Positions 36,656-46,377 of a stretch of 54,308 bases of DNA are shown here, piece by piece (position 1 is the first letter of the stretch; every line of letters starts with the position of its first letter). Below the pieces are notes generated by a model. The model was not told the DNA's origin. It did no database searches and saw only the letters and a program-made list of their open reading frames with translations. This stretch comes from UBA6772 sp965183875 (lineage in GTDB: Bacteria > Bacteroidota > Bacteroidia > Flavobacteriales > UBA7430), in contig CBCYMK010000003.1 of the NCBI GenBank assembly GCA_965183875.1, positions 1-54,308 of the forward strand, given 5' to 3'. The position numbers and the translations under genes are program-made.

Positions 36656-38168
36656 GTGGAAACTGATATACTAGTATTAGGTTCGGGTATTGCAGGTTTA
36701 ACCTTTGCATTAAAGGTGGCTGAACACAACGAAACTCTAGGTAAAAACATAAAAATTGATGTCTTTTCTAAGTCTGAACTAGATGAATGCAGTACTAAGT
36801 ATGCTCAAGGAGGGATATCTGCAGTATTAGATACCGTTGTAGATTCTTTTGAAGAACATATAAATGACACTATTAATTGTGGAGGAGGGCTTTCCAATAG
36901 GATTGCAGTAGAACGTGTAGTAAAGGAGGCTCCCAAACAAATAAAAAAACTAATTGAATGGGGTACAGCATTCGATAAGAATGAAAATGGAGCGTATGAT
37001 TTAGCTAAAGAAGGCGGACATTCTAAACATAGAATATTGCATTCGAAAGATAGTACCGGTTTAGCGATAGAAAAAGCACTCCTCTCCAGAGCAAAAGCTA
37101 GCCCTTCTATTCGTTTGCATTACAATCATTTTGCAATCGAATTATTAATTCAAAACTCTGAGTGCAAAGGGGCTTTAATTTTCGATAAGCAATCACAAAA
37201 ACTCAAAAGGGTAAATGCTTCTTATACCTTATTAGCTACTGGGGGCATAGGTCAGGTTTACGAAAAAACTACTAATCCAGAGGTTTCTACTGGTGATGGT
37301 ATCGCTATAGCTTTAAGGGCTGGCGCTACAATTAGCGGGATGGAGTTTGTTCAGTTTCATCCTACAGCACTTTGGAATAACGATAGTCCAGCCTTTCTAA
37401 TTTCGGAGGCAGTAAGAGGTTTTGGAGGTATTCTAAAGAATGTAAAGGGCGAAGAATTTTGCAAGCAATATGACGTACGTTCTTCCTTAGCTCCAAGAGA
37501 TATAGTTGCAAGAACTATTGCATTTGAAATGCAATCATCTAAGCAGCCTTTCGTAAACCTACAAGTATCTCATTTAGATAGAGATTCCTTCGAAAACAAT
37601 TTCCCTATGATTAGTAGAAAATGTAAAGCTGAAGGTTTGAACTTATCAACCGATAGCATACCTGTAGTACCAGCTGCACACTACTTGTGTGGAGGAATAG
37701 AAGTAGATGAAAATGGACGAACTTCTGTAAGTGGTTTATTGGCATGTGGAGAGTGTGCAAATACAGGCTTGCATGGTGCAAACAGATTGGCTTCAAACTC
37801 TTTATTAGAAGGAATGGCTTATGCAGAATTTTGCTTTCAATATGTAGTAAATACGCCAAAAGAACGAGCTACACCTACTAGTAAAAGCCGTTTATTTCCT
37901 TTTATACCACCTGGAAATTTAAAAGAATTGAAAGCAAAATTACGGCATATCATGTTTGTAAATGCTGGTATTGTAAAATCTAAAAAGGGATTGAATTCTG
38001 CAAAAAAAACAAATTCTAGAACTCGAAGAAGAAACCAATTCTTTTGAGACTAAAACATCGGTAGATTGTTCAACATTAGAGTATGTAAACATGTTGGCGA
38101 TTGCAAGGTTAATTGTACAGCAAGCATTGTGTAGAAAAGAAAACATTGGATTGCATTACCTTGTGTAA
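36656..38168 (+). CDS. nadB: NadB, L-aspartate oxidase, frameshifted near the end
   Basis: The flavoenzyme makes iminoaspartate for NadA. The FAD loop is ILVLGSGIAGLTFAL near the start, then STKYAQGGISAVLD, HSKHRILHSKDSTG, GMEFVQFHPTAL, APRDIVARTI, PAAHYLCGGIEVDENGRT and GANRLASNSLLEGMAY, all typical of NadB. The start is a GTG. Near 38001 an eight-A run makes the frame end at 38047; with seven A it continues QILELEEETNSFE to YVNMLAIARLIVQQAL and ends at 38168, about 503 residues. A second indel near 38163 would extend it to 38212, which fits the GLHY-type ending better. Confidence 0.88.
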
Positions 38169-38170
38169 AA

Positions 38171-38221
38171 GATTCAGAATTATTTAAGTCTTTAACTAAA
38201 AAACACAAATAATTCTGAATC
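38171..38221. repeat. 14-base inverted repeat at the nadB 3' end
   Basis: GATTCAGAATTATT (38171-38184) pairs perfectly with AATAATTCTGAATC (38208-38221) around a 23-base loop, between the convergent nadB and nrdJ genes. No T-run follows on either strand, so it is a structured shared 3' end or a weak terminator. Confidence 0.6.
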
Positions 38222-38249
38222 AAGAATTAACATTTGTTTTACTATTTGT

Positions 38250-40838
38250 TTATCCACATTTAGAATACCCGCAGTTTACGCATTTCAGACATCCTTCTTC
38301 ATAAACCAAACTCTCCGAACTACACTCTCCACAAGTTTTATCTGTTACTTTGGTTCCGTCAGGGATAAACGTTTTCAAGGCTCTTACTACTCCATTTTTC
38401 CATGTGTTTATATTTTCATCATATAGATGTAAATTTGAAACCAATTCTACAGCATAGTGTAGAGGCATTCCGTGCCTTAAAACTCCAGAAATCAGTTTTG
38501 CATAATTCCAAAACTCCTTATTAAACGACCTAGATAATCCCTCGAAGGTGATTTTGTAATTCTCTTTGTCGGCATATTGAAAATCATAACGAGAGCTACC
38601 ATCTTCGTTCTTGTTCTTAATAATCCAACCACTATCGACAGTTTTAGGAATAAAGAAGGAGTCTTCAATTTTCCCAGTAAAGATTTCATACGGTTTCTCA
38701 TCAAGCAAGCCCACTACAGCAACCCACTTCTCGTAGTCATTTTGGAAGCGAATAACTTTGGCTTCTATTTTCTTAGGTCTACAAGGAGCGTGATTATCAG
38801 TGATTTTCTCAGTATCCGATTTTACATCATCAGTAGAAATTAAAACTCCGGATCGAGAACCATCTCTGTAAACTGTAACCCCTTTAAGTCCTTTTCGCCA
38901 CGACTCCATATAGATATCACTAACTCTTTTTTTACTTGTTTCAGAAGGTAAATTCACTGTTGAACTTATAGAATGGGTTACATACTTTTGCACAATAGCT
39001 TGCATTTCAATTCGCTTTTCCCAGTCGATTTCTGAAGCTGTAGACCTATGGTAGGGACTAAGCTTAGCGTCGGTTAAGCCAGAACTTTCCATCCATTGCT
39101 TGTATTTGTGGTGGTATACTGGAAACTCTTGCCATTCATCTCCCATTTCATCAATAAAATCTACAGTTGCGGTAGGGTCTTCAGGATTTACTTTTCTGCG
39201 TCTCATATAAGAAAGCAGAAAAACAGGCTCTATTCCAGATGAAGTTTGAGCTAACATACTCAAGCTTCCTGTAGGTGCTACGGTACTAATAGAAATATTT
39301 CTTCTACCATGAGTTATCATGCGTTTATAAAGTGATGGAAACTCGGTTTTGAGCATATCAACAAACTCCGATTTATCTTCATACTGTTTATCGAAGACTT
39401 CAAACTCCCCTCTTTCTATTGCCATATCGATAGAAGAATCAAACTCTGCTTCACATTTTTTTCGCATTATTTTCTCTACTTCTACAAGTGCTTCATCAGC
39501 ATCAAAAGCAAAACCAAGTGCAGCCATTGTATCTGCTAGAGCTGTAAAACCTAAACCAGTCCTACGCCCTTTTTTCCCTGTATTGTAAAGTAACTTCCAG
39601 GTATTTATTTCTATCTGTTTGATAGCATCTGGCTCGGGATCAGACTCTACCTTGGAAAGTATTCGCTCTATGGCTTCCATCTCTAAATCTACCAAGTCGT
39701 CCATGAGCCTTTGTGCCTCGTAGGTATCTTTATAGAATAAGGGATAGTTAAAAGAAGCTTCATTGGTGAAAGGATTTTTTACATAACTGAATAAATTTAG
39801 TGCTATCAATCGGCAACTATCGCCACCCTGCATAGCAATTTCAGAACAAGGATTGGTAGAGGTATTTTTAAATCCTGGGTAAACCGAAGAGGTTGAATAA
39901 TAATGTTGTCTATCCCAAAAAATCAATCCAGGCTCTGCTGTAGCATGGGCACAATTGATGATGGAATCCCATAGTTCTTTTGCATTTACAGTTTTTTGAA
40001 CCTCGGGAGTTTCTGCATCTAATGGCCATTTATGTGTATAGGTACTATTCGTGCCGACAGCATTCATAAACTCATCCGAAAGTCTGATAGAAATATTTGC
40101 CCCAGTAACTTTACTTAAATCCTGCTTAATCGTAATAAAATCTAGGATGTCAGGATGAGCAATATCCATGGTTAACATTAAAGCACCTCTACGCCCATTT
40201 TGTGCAACTTCTCGGGTGGTATTAGAGAAACGCTCCATAAAGGACACAGCTCCCGAAGTAGTTCCAGCAGCGTTTTGGACATTCATCCCCGATGGTCTTA
40301 GGCTCGAAAGGTCTATCCCTACGCCACAGCGCCGCTTAAAAAGCTGTGCTAATTGTTGGTCTGTTTGAAAAATACCGCCGTAAGAATCGTAAACTTCAGG
40401 CATTACCACACAATTAGATAGAGAGGCCAATACGTGCTTATTACCTAGGGAAGCCATTACACTACCTTGTGGAATAATATGAGAAAAATCTTTAAACAGA
40501 GAATATATCTTTTTCTCACTTAAAGGTCTCCTAATTTTCCCATAGTCAGATAAGGCTGAATTAGCTTGAATAGAATTTTGTGCATATTTATGCTCAATAC
40601 GAGCAAATTCTTTTGCCATTCGCCTATGCATAGCGTCTGGGTTTTCTTCTAAATAGTCCCCACTTCTATTCTTCATGGCGTATTTATTCATCCATGTAGT
40701 CGCAGCGAGTTCATCTTCATTAAAGTAATCTAAACAGCTTGTAAAGACTTCATCAAATGAAAAAGTAGAATTAGGTTGTTGGGTTGGTTGGTTGGTTGGT
40801 TTTGAAAGGAGTGGTGTTTTTAGTTCTTGTAGCTTCAT
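38250..40838 (-). CDS. nrdJ: NrdJ, adenosylcobalamin-dependent ribonucleotide reductase
   Basis: Class II ribonucleotide reductase makes deoxyribonucleotides using AdoCbl, with or without oxygen. The 862-residue protein has the N-terminal FNEDELAATTWMNKYAM, RCGVGIDLSSLRPSG, the active-site NPCSEI segment, PTGSLSMLAQTSSGIEPVF and a C-terminal zinc-ribbon tail with CGECSSE and CLKCVNCGYSKCG, the pattern of the long NrdJ type. The ATG at 40838 opens a short linker rich in Thr/Pro/Gln/Asn (residues 10-23) that is encoded by a tetranucleotide repeat. No cobalamin riboswitch was noticed upstream. It suits a facultatively anaerobic life. Confidence 0.94.
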   Translation of the reverse strand: MKLQELKTPLLSKPTNQPTQQPNSTFSFDEVFTSCLDYFNEDELAATTWMNKYAMKNRSGDYLEENPDAMHRRMAKEFARIEHKYAQNSIQANSALSDYGKIRRPLSEKKIYSLFKDFSHIIPQGSVMASLGNKHVLASLSNCVVMPEVYDSYGGIFQTDQQLAQLFKRRCGVGIDLSSLRPSGMNVQNAAGTTSGAVSFMERFSNTTREVAQNGRRGALMLTMDIAHPDILDFITIKQDLSKVTGANISIRLSDEFMNAVGTNSTYTHKWPLDAETPEVQKTVNAKELWDSIINCAHATAEPGLIFWDRQHYYSTSSVYPGFKNTSTNPCSEIAMQGGDSCRLIALNLFSYVKNPFTNEASFNYPLFYKDTYEAQRLMDDLVDLEMEAIERILSKVESDPEPDAIKQIEINTWKLLYNTGKKGRRTGLGFTALADTMAALGFAFDADEALVEVEKIMRKKCEAEFDSSIDMAIERGEFEVFDKQYEDKSEFVDMLKTEFPSLYKRMITHGRRNISISTVAPTGSLSMLAQTSSGIEPVFLLSYMRRRKVNPEDPTATVDFIDEMGDEWQEFPVYHHKYKQWMESSGLTDAKLSPYHRSTASEIDWEKRIEMQAIVQKYVTHSISSTVNLPSETSKKRVSDIYMESWRKGLKGVTVYRDGSRSGVLISTDDVKSDTEKITDNHAPCRPKKIEAKVIRFQNDYEKWVAVVGLLDEKPYEIFTGKIEDSFFIPKTVDSGWIIKNKNEDGSSRYDFQYADKENYKITFEGLSRSFNKEFWNYAKLISGVLRHGMPLHYAVELVSNLHLYDENINTWKNGVVRALKTFIPDGTKVTDKTCGECSSESLVYEEGCLKCVNCGYSKCG
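40782..40801. repeat. Five tandem GGTT units inside the 5' end of nrdJ
   Basis: GGTT is repeated five times on the plus strand (AACC on the coding strand), 37-56 bases from the nrdJ start. It codes for part of the low-complexity N-terminal linker. Change by one unit would shift the frame. Confidence 0.8.
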
Positions 40839-40947
40839 GAGAATTACTTAAGATTAACACCAATTTGACTACAATACTAATAAATGAATTTGATAATAAA
40901 TATGATATTTAAGCAATGATATGAGTAAGTTTTTAACAATTCTCAAA

Positions 40948-40983
40948 CCATAATAAAGCCCGCTGTATCGGGCTATATTATGG
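40948..40983 (-). terminator. Long hairpin ending the unknown three-gene operon
   Basis: A nested stem: outer CCATAATA/TATTATGG (40948-40955 with 40976-40983) and inner AGCCCG/CGGGCT (40957-40962 with 40969-40974). It starts right below the stop of the ClpP-like gene. The T-rich tail on the minus strand is short. Confidence 0.7.
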
Positions 40984-41568
40984 TTATTCTGTTCTGAGTT
41001 GATAGAATTCTATTTCCTCTTCTGTCATCCAATGAATACTATCGGCTGGAGCAGCTCTGAGGGTAAACCAGTAGAAGGCTGTATCGATTCCAATAGCTTC
41101 AAATAGATCAAAAAACAATTGATGTTCCTCACTTGAAGCAGGATAGTCAATACCTTCTTTGTTGCCATTACTCCAGGAGTGAACCCCAATCTTAGCTCCT
41201 TCATCAATGATTCTATTCGTTCCCGAAATGAGCAAATCTACCCCACCGGAAGCTATTTCAGAATAACTTTTTGCTTTGGTGCTGATTCCGTTATTGTGTA
41301 GTAATTCACAGGTTTGAACATTATACTCATCGTTCATAGAACCTGGAACATTTTCTAAGATTAGCGTTTTCACATTTGGGTATTCTTCCACAAATTTTTC
41401 AAACCTTTTATGGGCTGTTTTACCCAACACACCATTTACATATGCCGAATCACCCTCAGCTACAAAACATGCAGCTTTTTCGTTACTTAGTAGTAGCATA
41501 GATTTTTCGCAGCTTGTTAGGCCAAAAGTCAAAGCAATTAATAGGGTGTTTACTGATATTTTCATCAT
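40984..41568 (-). CDS. ClpP/crotonase-like putative lipoprotein
   Basis: A 194-residue protein with a lipoprotein signal (MMKISVNTLLIALTFGLTSC, Cys20). The body resembles the periplasmic COG3904-type proteins with a ClpP/crotonase fold: VKTLILENVPGSMND, STKAKSYSEIASGGVDLLISG and the AKIGVHSWSNG motif. In that family a Ser in the SxGxxL region and the following His-Ser-Trp segment are conserved; here Ser is replaced in part by SGGVDL, so whether it is catalytic is open. It is the last gene of a tight operon with the two proteins upstream (5-base gap). Function unknown. Confidence 0.6.
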   Translation of the reverse strand: MMKISVNTLLIALTFGLTSCEKSMLLLSNEKAACFVAEGDSAYVNGVLGKTAHKRFEKFVEEYPNVKTLILENVPGSMNDEYNVQTCELLHNNGISTKAKSYSEIASGGVDLLISGTNRIIDEGAKIGVHSWSNGNKEGIDYPASSEEHQLFFDLFEAIGIDTAFYWFTLRAAPADSIHWMTEEEIEFYQLRTE

Positions 41569-41573
41569 CTGTT

Positions 41574-42404
41574 TTATCTTTTATAAGTTCCGTCGGGCAA
41601 AATTGTAGGCATAGCGTAAGTAGGATCTGTGAGCAAATTAAAAATTGCCACATCCTTTTCTTCAACAAGAGCCCTAGTATTTAGCTCCCATTCTTGTTCA
41701 ATGTCATCTAATCGATTTTCTTGAGCACCCAAAATCGAGGTCAAAGCCCAGTAAATATATTCTGTAGTCATACAATCGTATTCACAGGTAGCATCATCGT
41801 AGTGATACCATGCTTCTTCTGGGTAAGTGTTGGGAATACTGGTAAACTGACCTCCACGGGCGATGTCCATAGCATTAGATAAGGTAGTACCAGCTCCTTC
41901 TCCGAAAACCTCTGGATAGGCATTGGCATAACCAGCGTGCGTAATTATGTGGAGCACCTCTTCTAAAGCAGCATCAAATTGCCCTGTATGGCCGTTGGTG
42001 TGCCAATCGATAATAGTCTCATCGTTTCCTAAATCTTGCCCCGTCGCATTACTTGGAGGGTCGATATTTAAGTCAGACTCCTTTTTCCATAGTACCATAA
42101 AAGCATTCGCAGATTCCATAGCTGAGAGTACTAAAGGGTTATCTACCTCCCCGTCTTCATCATTGTCTAAATACTGAGCTAAAAGGTTTGCTGCATGTAA
42201 CAACCTCAAATCATCTACCTTACAAACGGCATAAATTGGGATGCCAAAAACCATTACTTTTTTGTTGAATTTTTTAAAATCACTGTTGTCATTTACTACA
42301 ATGGTGAAGTTAGGATCATTCCCTGGTAACACATGGCGGTCTTTACTACAAGAGAGGATTATAACACTGATGAGTCCTGCTATAATTATTGCTCTGATTT
42401 TCAT
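41574..42404 (-). CDS. Putative metallopeptidase-like lipoprotein, unknown family
   Basis: A 276-residue protein with a lipoprotein signal ending LISVIILSC (Cys19). The body has LLAQYLDNDEDGEVDN, which looks like a calcium-binding loop, and the segment AALEEVLHIITHAGY, followed later by MTTEYIYWALTSILG. An ExxH-type motif and a downstream Glu resemble a zincin active site, but the classical HExxH is not present. The upstream gene's product has the same arrangement (AFEEILHFMHDMG and SQEYLASVIDSYYG), so the two are distant paralogues. No known family was recognised. Gap of 5 bases to the next gene. Confidence 0.55.
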   Translation of the reverse strand: MKIRAIIIAGLISVIILSCSKDRHVLPGNDPNFTIVVNDNSDFKKFNKKVMVFGIPIYAVCKVDDLRLLHAANLLAQYLDNDEDGEVDNPLVLSAMESANAFMVLWKKESDLNIDPPSNATGQDLGNDETIIDWHTNGHTGQFDAALEEVLHIITHAGYANAYPEVFGEGAGTTLSNAMDIARGGQFTSIPNTYPEEAWYHYDDATCEYDCMTTEYIYWALTSILGAQENRLDDIEQEWELNTRALVEEKDVAIFNLLTDPTYAMPTILPDGTYKR

Positions 42405-42408
42405 AAAT

Positions 42409-43926
42409 CTACTTTTGAATGATTAATTTTTGAACTGAACTATTTTGGGTGCGAATGAAATAAACTCCATTTAATAACTTTGAGATATCTAGTGAATTAG
42501 ATCCTTTATGAATGCTAGTTTGATACACTGATTGTCCTTGTAAATTTTGAATATATAAGTTGCTTTTTTCCATAGACTGAATTGTAATAACTCCTTTAGA
42601 TGGATTTGGATACACCTTCAGCTCAAGTACTTTGGATTGAATTTCGATCACTCCAACCGTAGAATTTAATGATATATCCATAGTTTGATCTGAAAACTGT
42701 AGCGAATGAATATTCCACAGGGTATCAACGCCATCTCTATTTACAATATTGTCTTCTACAATAGCATGATTAACATTGTTTGTTATTGTGTACTCTGAAT
42801 AAGCCCCAGTAAAGATAGCTGCATTCGTGCCCTCCATTCCATCTAGCCTGTCGTTTCCACCAATTCCTTCAAGGGTGTTATTTCCACTATTTCCTTTCAA
42901 ACGATTATACAAGTTGTTTCCGAGTAAACCCGAATTATAATCTCCTGTTAAATAACAATGCTGTAAATATTGAGATTTGTGAGTGTAGGGCACATTAGAA
43001 TTAAAATTCATAGAAAACACTTCATTCATACTCGGGTCAATAATCATATCTATGTTTATTACAGGAGAGAAATACTTTTCTACAACTGCAAATCCCATAG
43101 GATCTTCCGTTTCAATTTCAGCTCTATCGTGTGCAATGTATAATCCCCACATCCCAAGATTTGGTGCTTCTGTAAATGGAGCCCACAATCCGTAATACGA
43201 ATCTATTACCGAGGCCAAATATTCCTGAGAAAGACTGTTTTCATCGTCTAATTCATTGTACCAATCTTCCACAAAGGGCTCCGGTCCGGTACCGTCTGCA
43301 CCAATTGGCCAAATAGCAAAATTGTTTAAACCAGCATTAATTTGAGCAGCTCTAATTTCCGCTTGGTAATCGGGTAAAGCAGGGTTATTAATAGAATTAT
43401 TTCCATCTACACCAATTCCCATATCGTGCATGAAATGAAGTATTTCTTCAAATGCAGCGTCACGGTGATCGTAGTCGTTATTCATAAACCACTGATGACC
43501 TTCAACAGGTAATTCATCATTGTATAGCGGTTGTCCCCAAACATTAGGCTCAGGCCCATCGCCATCGGCGCCATTCATAAGAAGTAAGAGTGCATCATTC
43601 GTACCCATGGTATTGATAACACCCGTTTTATCTGAACCATATTCAGAACCTTCAAAATCGTTTAGGTAAAACTCTAAAATACTTCTTGATCGAACTATTT
43701 GTGCATCCGACAATTCACTTTGAGCAACTATATGAATTGCTTCTCCATTAGGACATTGAATTTTTGTGTACTTCACAAAGCCATCGTTTATAAAAACCGA
43801 CGGTACATTTAAAGGCATTTCAACAACTCCATTAGGAGCTGTACTGATATCAATATCATCTGGTAAAGATTGTGCAAAAACAGTTTGTCCAATAATACAA
43901 AGGGCAATAAAAAAGTGACTTCTCAT
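42409..43926 (-). CDS. T9SS-secreted metallopeptidase-like protein with RTX-type repeats
   Basis: A 505-residue exported protein: signal peptide (MRSHFFIALCIIGQTVFA), a body with AFEEILHFMHDMGIG near residue 160 that parallels the downstream lipoprotein, then GNSGNNTLEGIGGNDRLDG near 350, which fits RTX nonapeptide calcium-binding repeats, and finally a type A sorting tail (KVYPNPSKGVITI to the C-terminus). It is therefore probably released or anchored outside the cell by T9SS. Its start is 87 bases below the AraC regulator gene. Enzymatic activity is not shown by sequence. Confidence 0.65.
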   Translation of the reverse strand: MRSHFFIALCIIGQTVFAQSLPDDIDISTAPNGVVEMPLNVPSVFINDGFVKYTKIQCPNGEAIHIVAQSELSDAQIVRSRSILEFYLNDFEGSEYGSDKTGVINTMGTNDALLLLMNGADGDGPEPNVWGQPLYNDELPVEGHQWFMNNDYDHRDAAFEEILHFMHDMGIGVDGNNSINNPALPDYQAEIRAAQINAGLNNFAIWPIGADGTGPEPFVEDWYNELDDENSLSQEYLASVIDSYYGLWAPFTEAPNLGMWGLYIAHDRAEIETEDPMGFAVVEKYFSPVINIDMIIDPSMNEVFSMNFNSNVPYTHKSQYLQHCYLTGDYNSGLLGNNLYNRLKGNSGNNTLEGIGGNDRLDGMEGTNAAIFTGAYSEYTITNNVNHAIVEDNIVNRDGVDTLWNIHSLQFSDQTMDISLNSTVGVIEIQSKVLELKVYPNPSKGVITIQSMEKSNLYIQNLQGQSVYQTSIHKGSNSLDISKLLNGVYFIRTQNSSVQKLIIQK

Positions 43927-44013
43927 AAGTGTAGGTTTATTTACTTTGATGCAATAATAGCCACTACATTAAGAATAACTTAGTAAAACCGAGGTTTATG
44001 AGTACGACTACCT

Positions 44014-45063
44014 CTATTCGTACTTAAAAGACTGCACAAACTCTTTGGGAGTGCAGCCATGAAGCTTTTTAAAAGCAGAATAAAAAGTTGATTTGGTCTT
44101 AAAACCACACTCTTGAGCAACACCAAATTGAGTTAAATTAGGATACTTATTATTTAAAATGGCTACTTTAAAATTCTGTATTCTGTAAGAATTGATGAAG
44201 TGATAGAAATTATTTTTCGTTTCTATATTTATCACTTTTGAGAGTAATTTATCTGAAGTGTTGAGTTGTGTAGCAAGCTCTCGTAAAGAAATATTTTCAT
44301 TTTTATACAAGGCATCTTCATTCATCGAAGAGATCAATTTATTGTAAAGTTCAGTTTCGAGTTGATTTAATGTTCTAGGGAGTTCTACTTCTGTAGACTT
44401 TACTACTTCCTCAAAAATAACGGCTTGTTTCAAACTGCTAAAACCAATCCAGTATACGGTAACAAAAGTAGCAACTGCAGAGACTTCTGCGAGGAATATC
44501 TCCCAGTCTGTGAATACATAAATCGCATCTTCTACCATCCATAACACATTAAAAAGCAGGAGTATTAAAGTGAGTTTCTGCAACCATTTCAAACCCTTAT
44601 ATTCTATACTAGAAAAATAATCTAATAGGTTACTTTGGTGTTTCTTAATCACTTGTAGAATTAAGATAGATATATAAATACTAAAAAGGTAGGTACATAA
44701 ATGTTCGAAAACAAAATACCATTCTGTTTCTAAATAAATAGCTGCTAGGTGTGCTATATAAAAAACAACTGATGGAATTAGTAGATTCCATTTACCCTTC
44801 ATCTCCTGCCCAGTAAGTTGAAGAGCATAATAGTACAAAAAGGGTATATAAATAAAGGACATCTGGGGTAGGTAGTCAAATGAAATCTCTACCCCTAATG
44901 AAAAGGCTGCTCGATAGATAAAATCCATAGTAAAACCAAGGAGTAGAAAATACCCCAACAGTTGCTTACTCTTTTCTTTTAACGATAAAAAGTGGATTCC
45001 TAAAAATGTAGCTGTACCAAGAGCCAAGAGTTCTAATAAACTTATAAGCGTTATTTCTTCCAT
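44014..45063 (-). CDS. Membrane-anchored AraC-family regulator
   Basis: A 349-residue protein with about seven membrane helices (residues 1-210) and a cytoplasmic AraC DNA-binding domain: LATQLNTSDKLLSKVINIE and FGVAQECGFKTKSTFYSAFKK, then CTPKEF. This layout is common in Bacteroidetes and may couple an envelope or extracellular signal to transcription. The ATG at 45063 is taken; the more upstream TTG is unlikely. It lies directly upstream of and in the same direction as the three-gene unknown operon, and divergent from the secreted esterase. Confidence 0.85.
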   Translation of the reverse strand: MEEITLISLLELLALGTATFLGIHFLSLKEKSKQLLGYFLLLGFTMDFIYRAAFSLGVEISFDYLPQMSFIYIPFLYYYALQLTGQEMKGKWNLLIPSVVFYIAHLAAIYLETEWYFVFEHLCTYLFSIYISILILQVIKKHQSNLLDYFSSIEYKGLKWLQKLTLILLLFNVLWMVEDAIYVFTDWEIFLAEVSAVATFVTVYWIGFSSLKQAVIFEEVVKSTEVELPRTLNQLETELYNKLISSMNEDALYKNENISLRELATQLNTSDKLLSKVINIETKNNFYHFINSYRIQNFKVAILNNKYPNLTQFGVAQECGFKTKSTFYSAFKKLHGCTPKEFVQSFKYE

Positions 45064-45211
45064 TGTGCAGGTTCGTTTAATCAATGATAAACAAATTTAG
45101 TTCCATAATGAAATAAGATAGCTTAGTTAAGAATTTATCTCTATTGTTAATTTTAATGGGTTCGCTTTACTCACGAGTTCAATTTGACTAAATTCGCTAA
45201 AACTTCAACTT

Positions 45212-46357
45212 ATGAAAACAAGATTCTTACTAATTACACTATTTAGTTTTATCACATTTGCTCAATCGCAAACAATTGATGGAACAATAAACGTTGATGG
45301 ACTAGAGCGTTCTCATAAACTTTATATTCCAACTAATTTCACTCCTAACATGCCATTGGTACTCAATTTACATGGCTATACTTCCAATGCATTTCAACAA
45401 TTGTTTTATAGTGGGATGACTGCAGTAGCAGAAGAGAATGACTTTGTGGTGGTTTTTCCTGATGGAACAACAGATCAAAACGGTATAACTTTTTGGAACT
45501 CTGAAATTGAAGGTGAAGAGGTTAACGACCTAGGTTACCTTACAGCTCTAATTGATAGTCTAATTCTAAACTACCAAATCGATCCATCAAGAGTATATAT
45601 GTGTGGAATGTCTAATGGTGGGTTCATGTCCTATTATTCTGCTTGTGAGATGACCGATAAAATTGCTGCCATAGCCTCTGTAACGGGTACAATGAATAAT
45701 GTGATTTATGATAACTGCAACGCAACTAGAAGTATTCCTGTACTAGAGATTCACGGAACAGCAGATGCAACAGTGCCCTATTTAGGTTTTGAAAATTCGG
45801 GTAGTTTTCAAACGATGATGGCTACTGAAGATGTTGTTGATTTTTGGGTAAATCATAACAACTGTTCACAGACAGAGGTTATAGAGTTAGAAAACTTGAG
45901 TAGTACGGATTTATCTACTGTTACTCGTTTTAGTTATACAGGGGGTACAAATGGAGCCTCAGTGGAGTTGTATAGGGTGAATGAAGGTGGGCATACATGG
46001 CCAGGAAGTATCATTTCTTTACCAGGAATAGTTACCAATCACGACATCAATGCTTCAGAAGTCATTTGGGAATTTTTCAATCAATACGATATTGATGGCT
46101 TACTAGCCATCGAAGACCTGGATAATGAGTCTACCTTTATAATTAGTCCAAACCCAATGAAAACTCATAGTACAGTAAAGTCGAGTTTCGAGGTTGAATA
46201 CTATAGTATTTTCGATCTACAGGGTAAATTAATTCGAAGTGCTAAGGTAAATACAAGTCATATTACACTAGAAAAAGAAAACCTTGGAGAGGGCTTATAC
46301 ATTCTCGAAATTGTTGGGGAAAATAAAATTGCACGACAACAACTACTCGTACAATAG
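45212..46357 (+). CDS. T9SS-secreted esterase, PHB depolymerase / feruloyl esterase-like
   Basis: A 381-residue secreted protein with a signal peptide (MKTRFLLITLFSFITFAQSQ), an alpha/beta-hydrolase core and a type A sorting tail (ISPNPMKTHSTVKS onward). The core has LVLNLHGYTSNA for the oxyanion hole, CGMSNGGFMSYYSA with the nucleophile Ser, HGTADATVPY with the Asp and GGHTWPG with the His, the set seen in LpqC-like esterases and depolymerases. The substrate is unknown; ester-linked plant or polyester material is possible. It is the only plus-strand gene in this stretch. Confidence 0.85.
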   Translation: MKTRFLLITLFSFITFAQSQTIDGTINVDGLERSHKLYIPTNFTPNMPLVLNLHGYTSNAFQQLFYSGMTAVAEENDFVVVFPDGTTDQNGITFWNSEIEGEEVNDLGYLTALIDSLILNYQIDPSRVYMCGMSNGGFMSYYSACEMTDKIAAIASVTGTMNNVIYDNCNATRSIPVLEIHGTADATVPYLGFENSGSFQTMMATEDVVDFWVNHNNCSQTEVIELENLSSTDLSTVTRFSYTGGTNGASVELYRVNEGGHTWPGSIISLPGIVTNHDINASEVIWEFFNQYDIDGLLAIEDLDNESTFIISPNPMKTHSTVKSSFEVEYYSIFDLQGKLIRSAKVNTSHITLEKENLGEGLYILEIVGENKIARQQLLVQ

Positions 46358-46377
46358 AGGTCCCACTTATAACCACA

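Noticed and set aside
42409..43926. A toxin of the RTX type I secretion class
   Set aside because: The RTX-like repeats are few, and the protein has an N-terminal signal and a type IX sorting tail, so it is a T9SS cargo, not a type I toxin.
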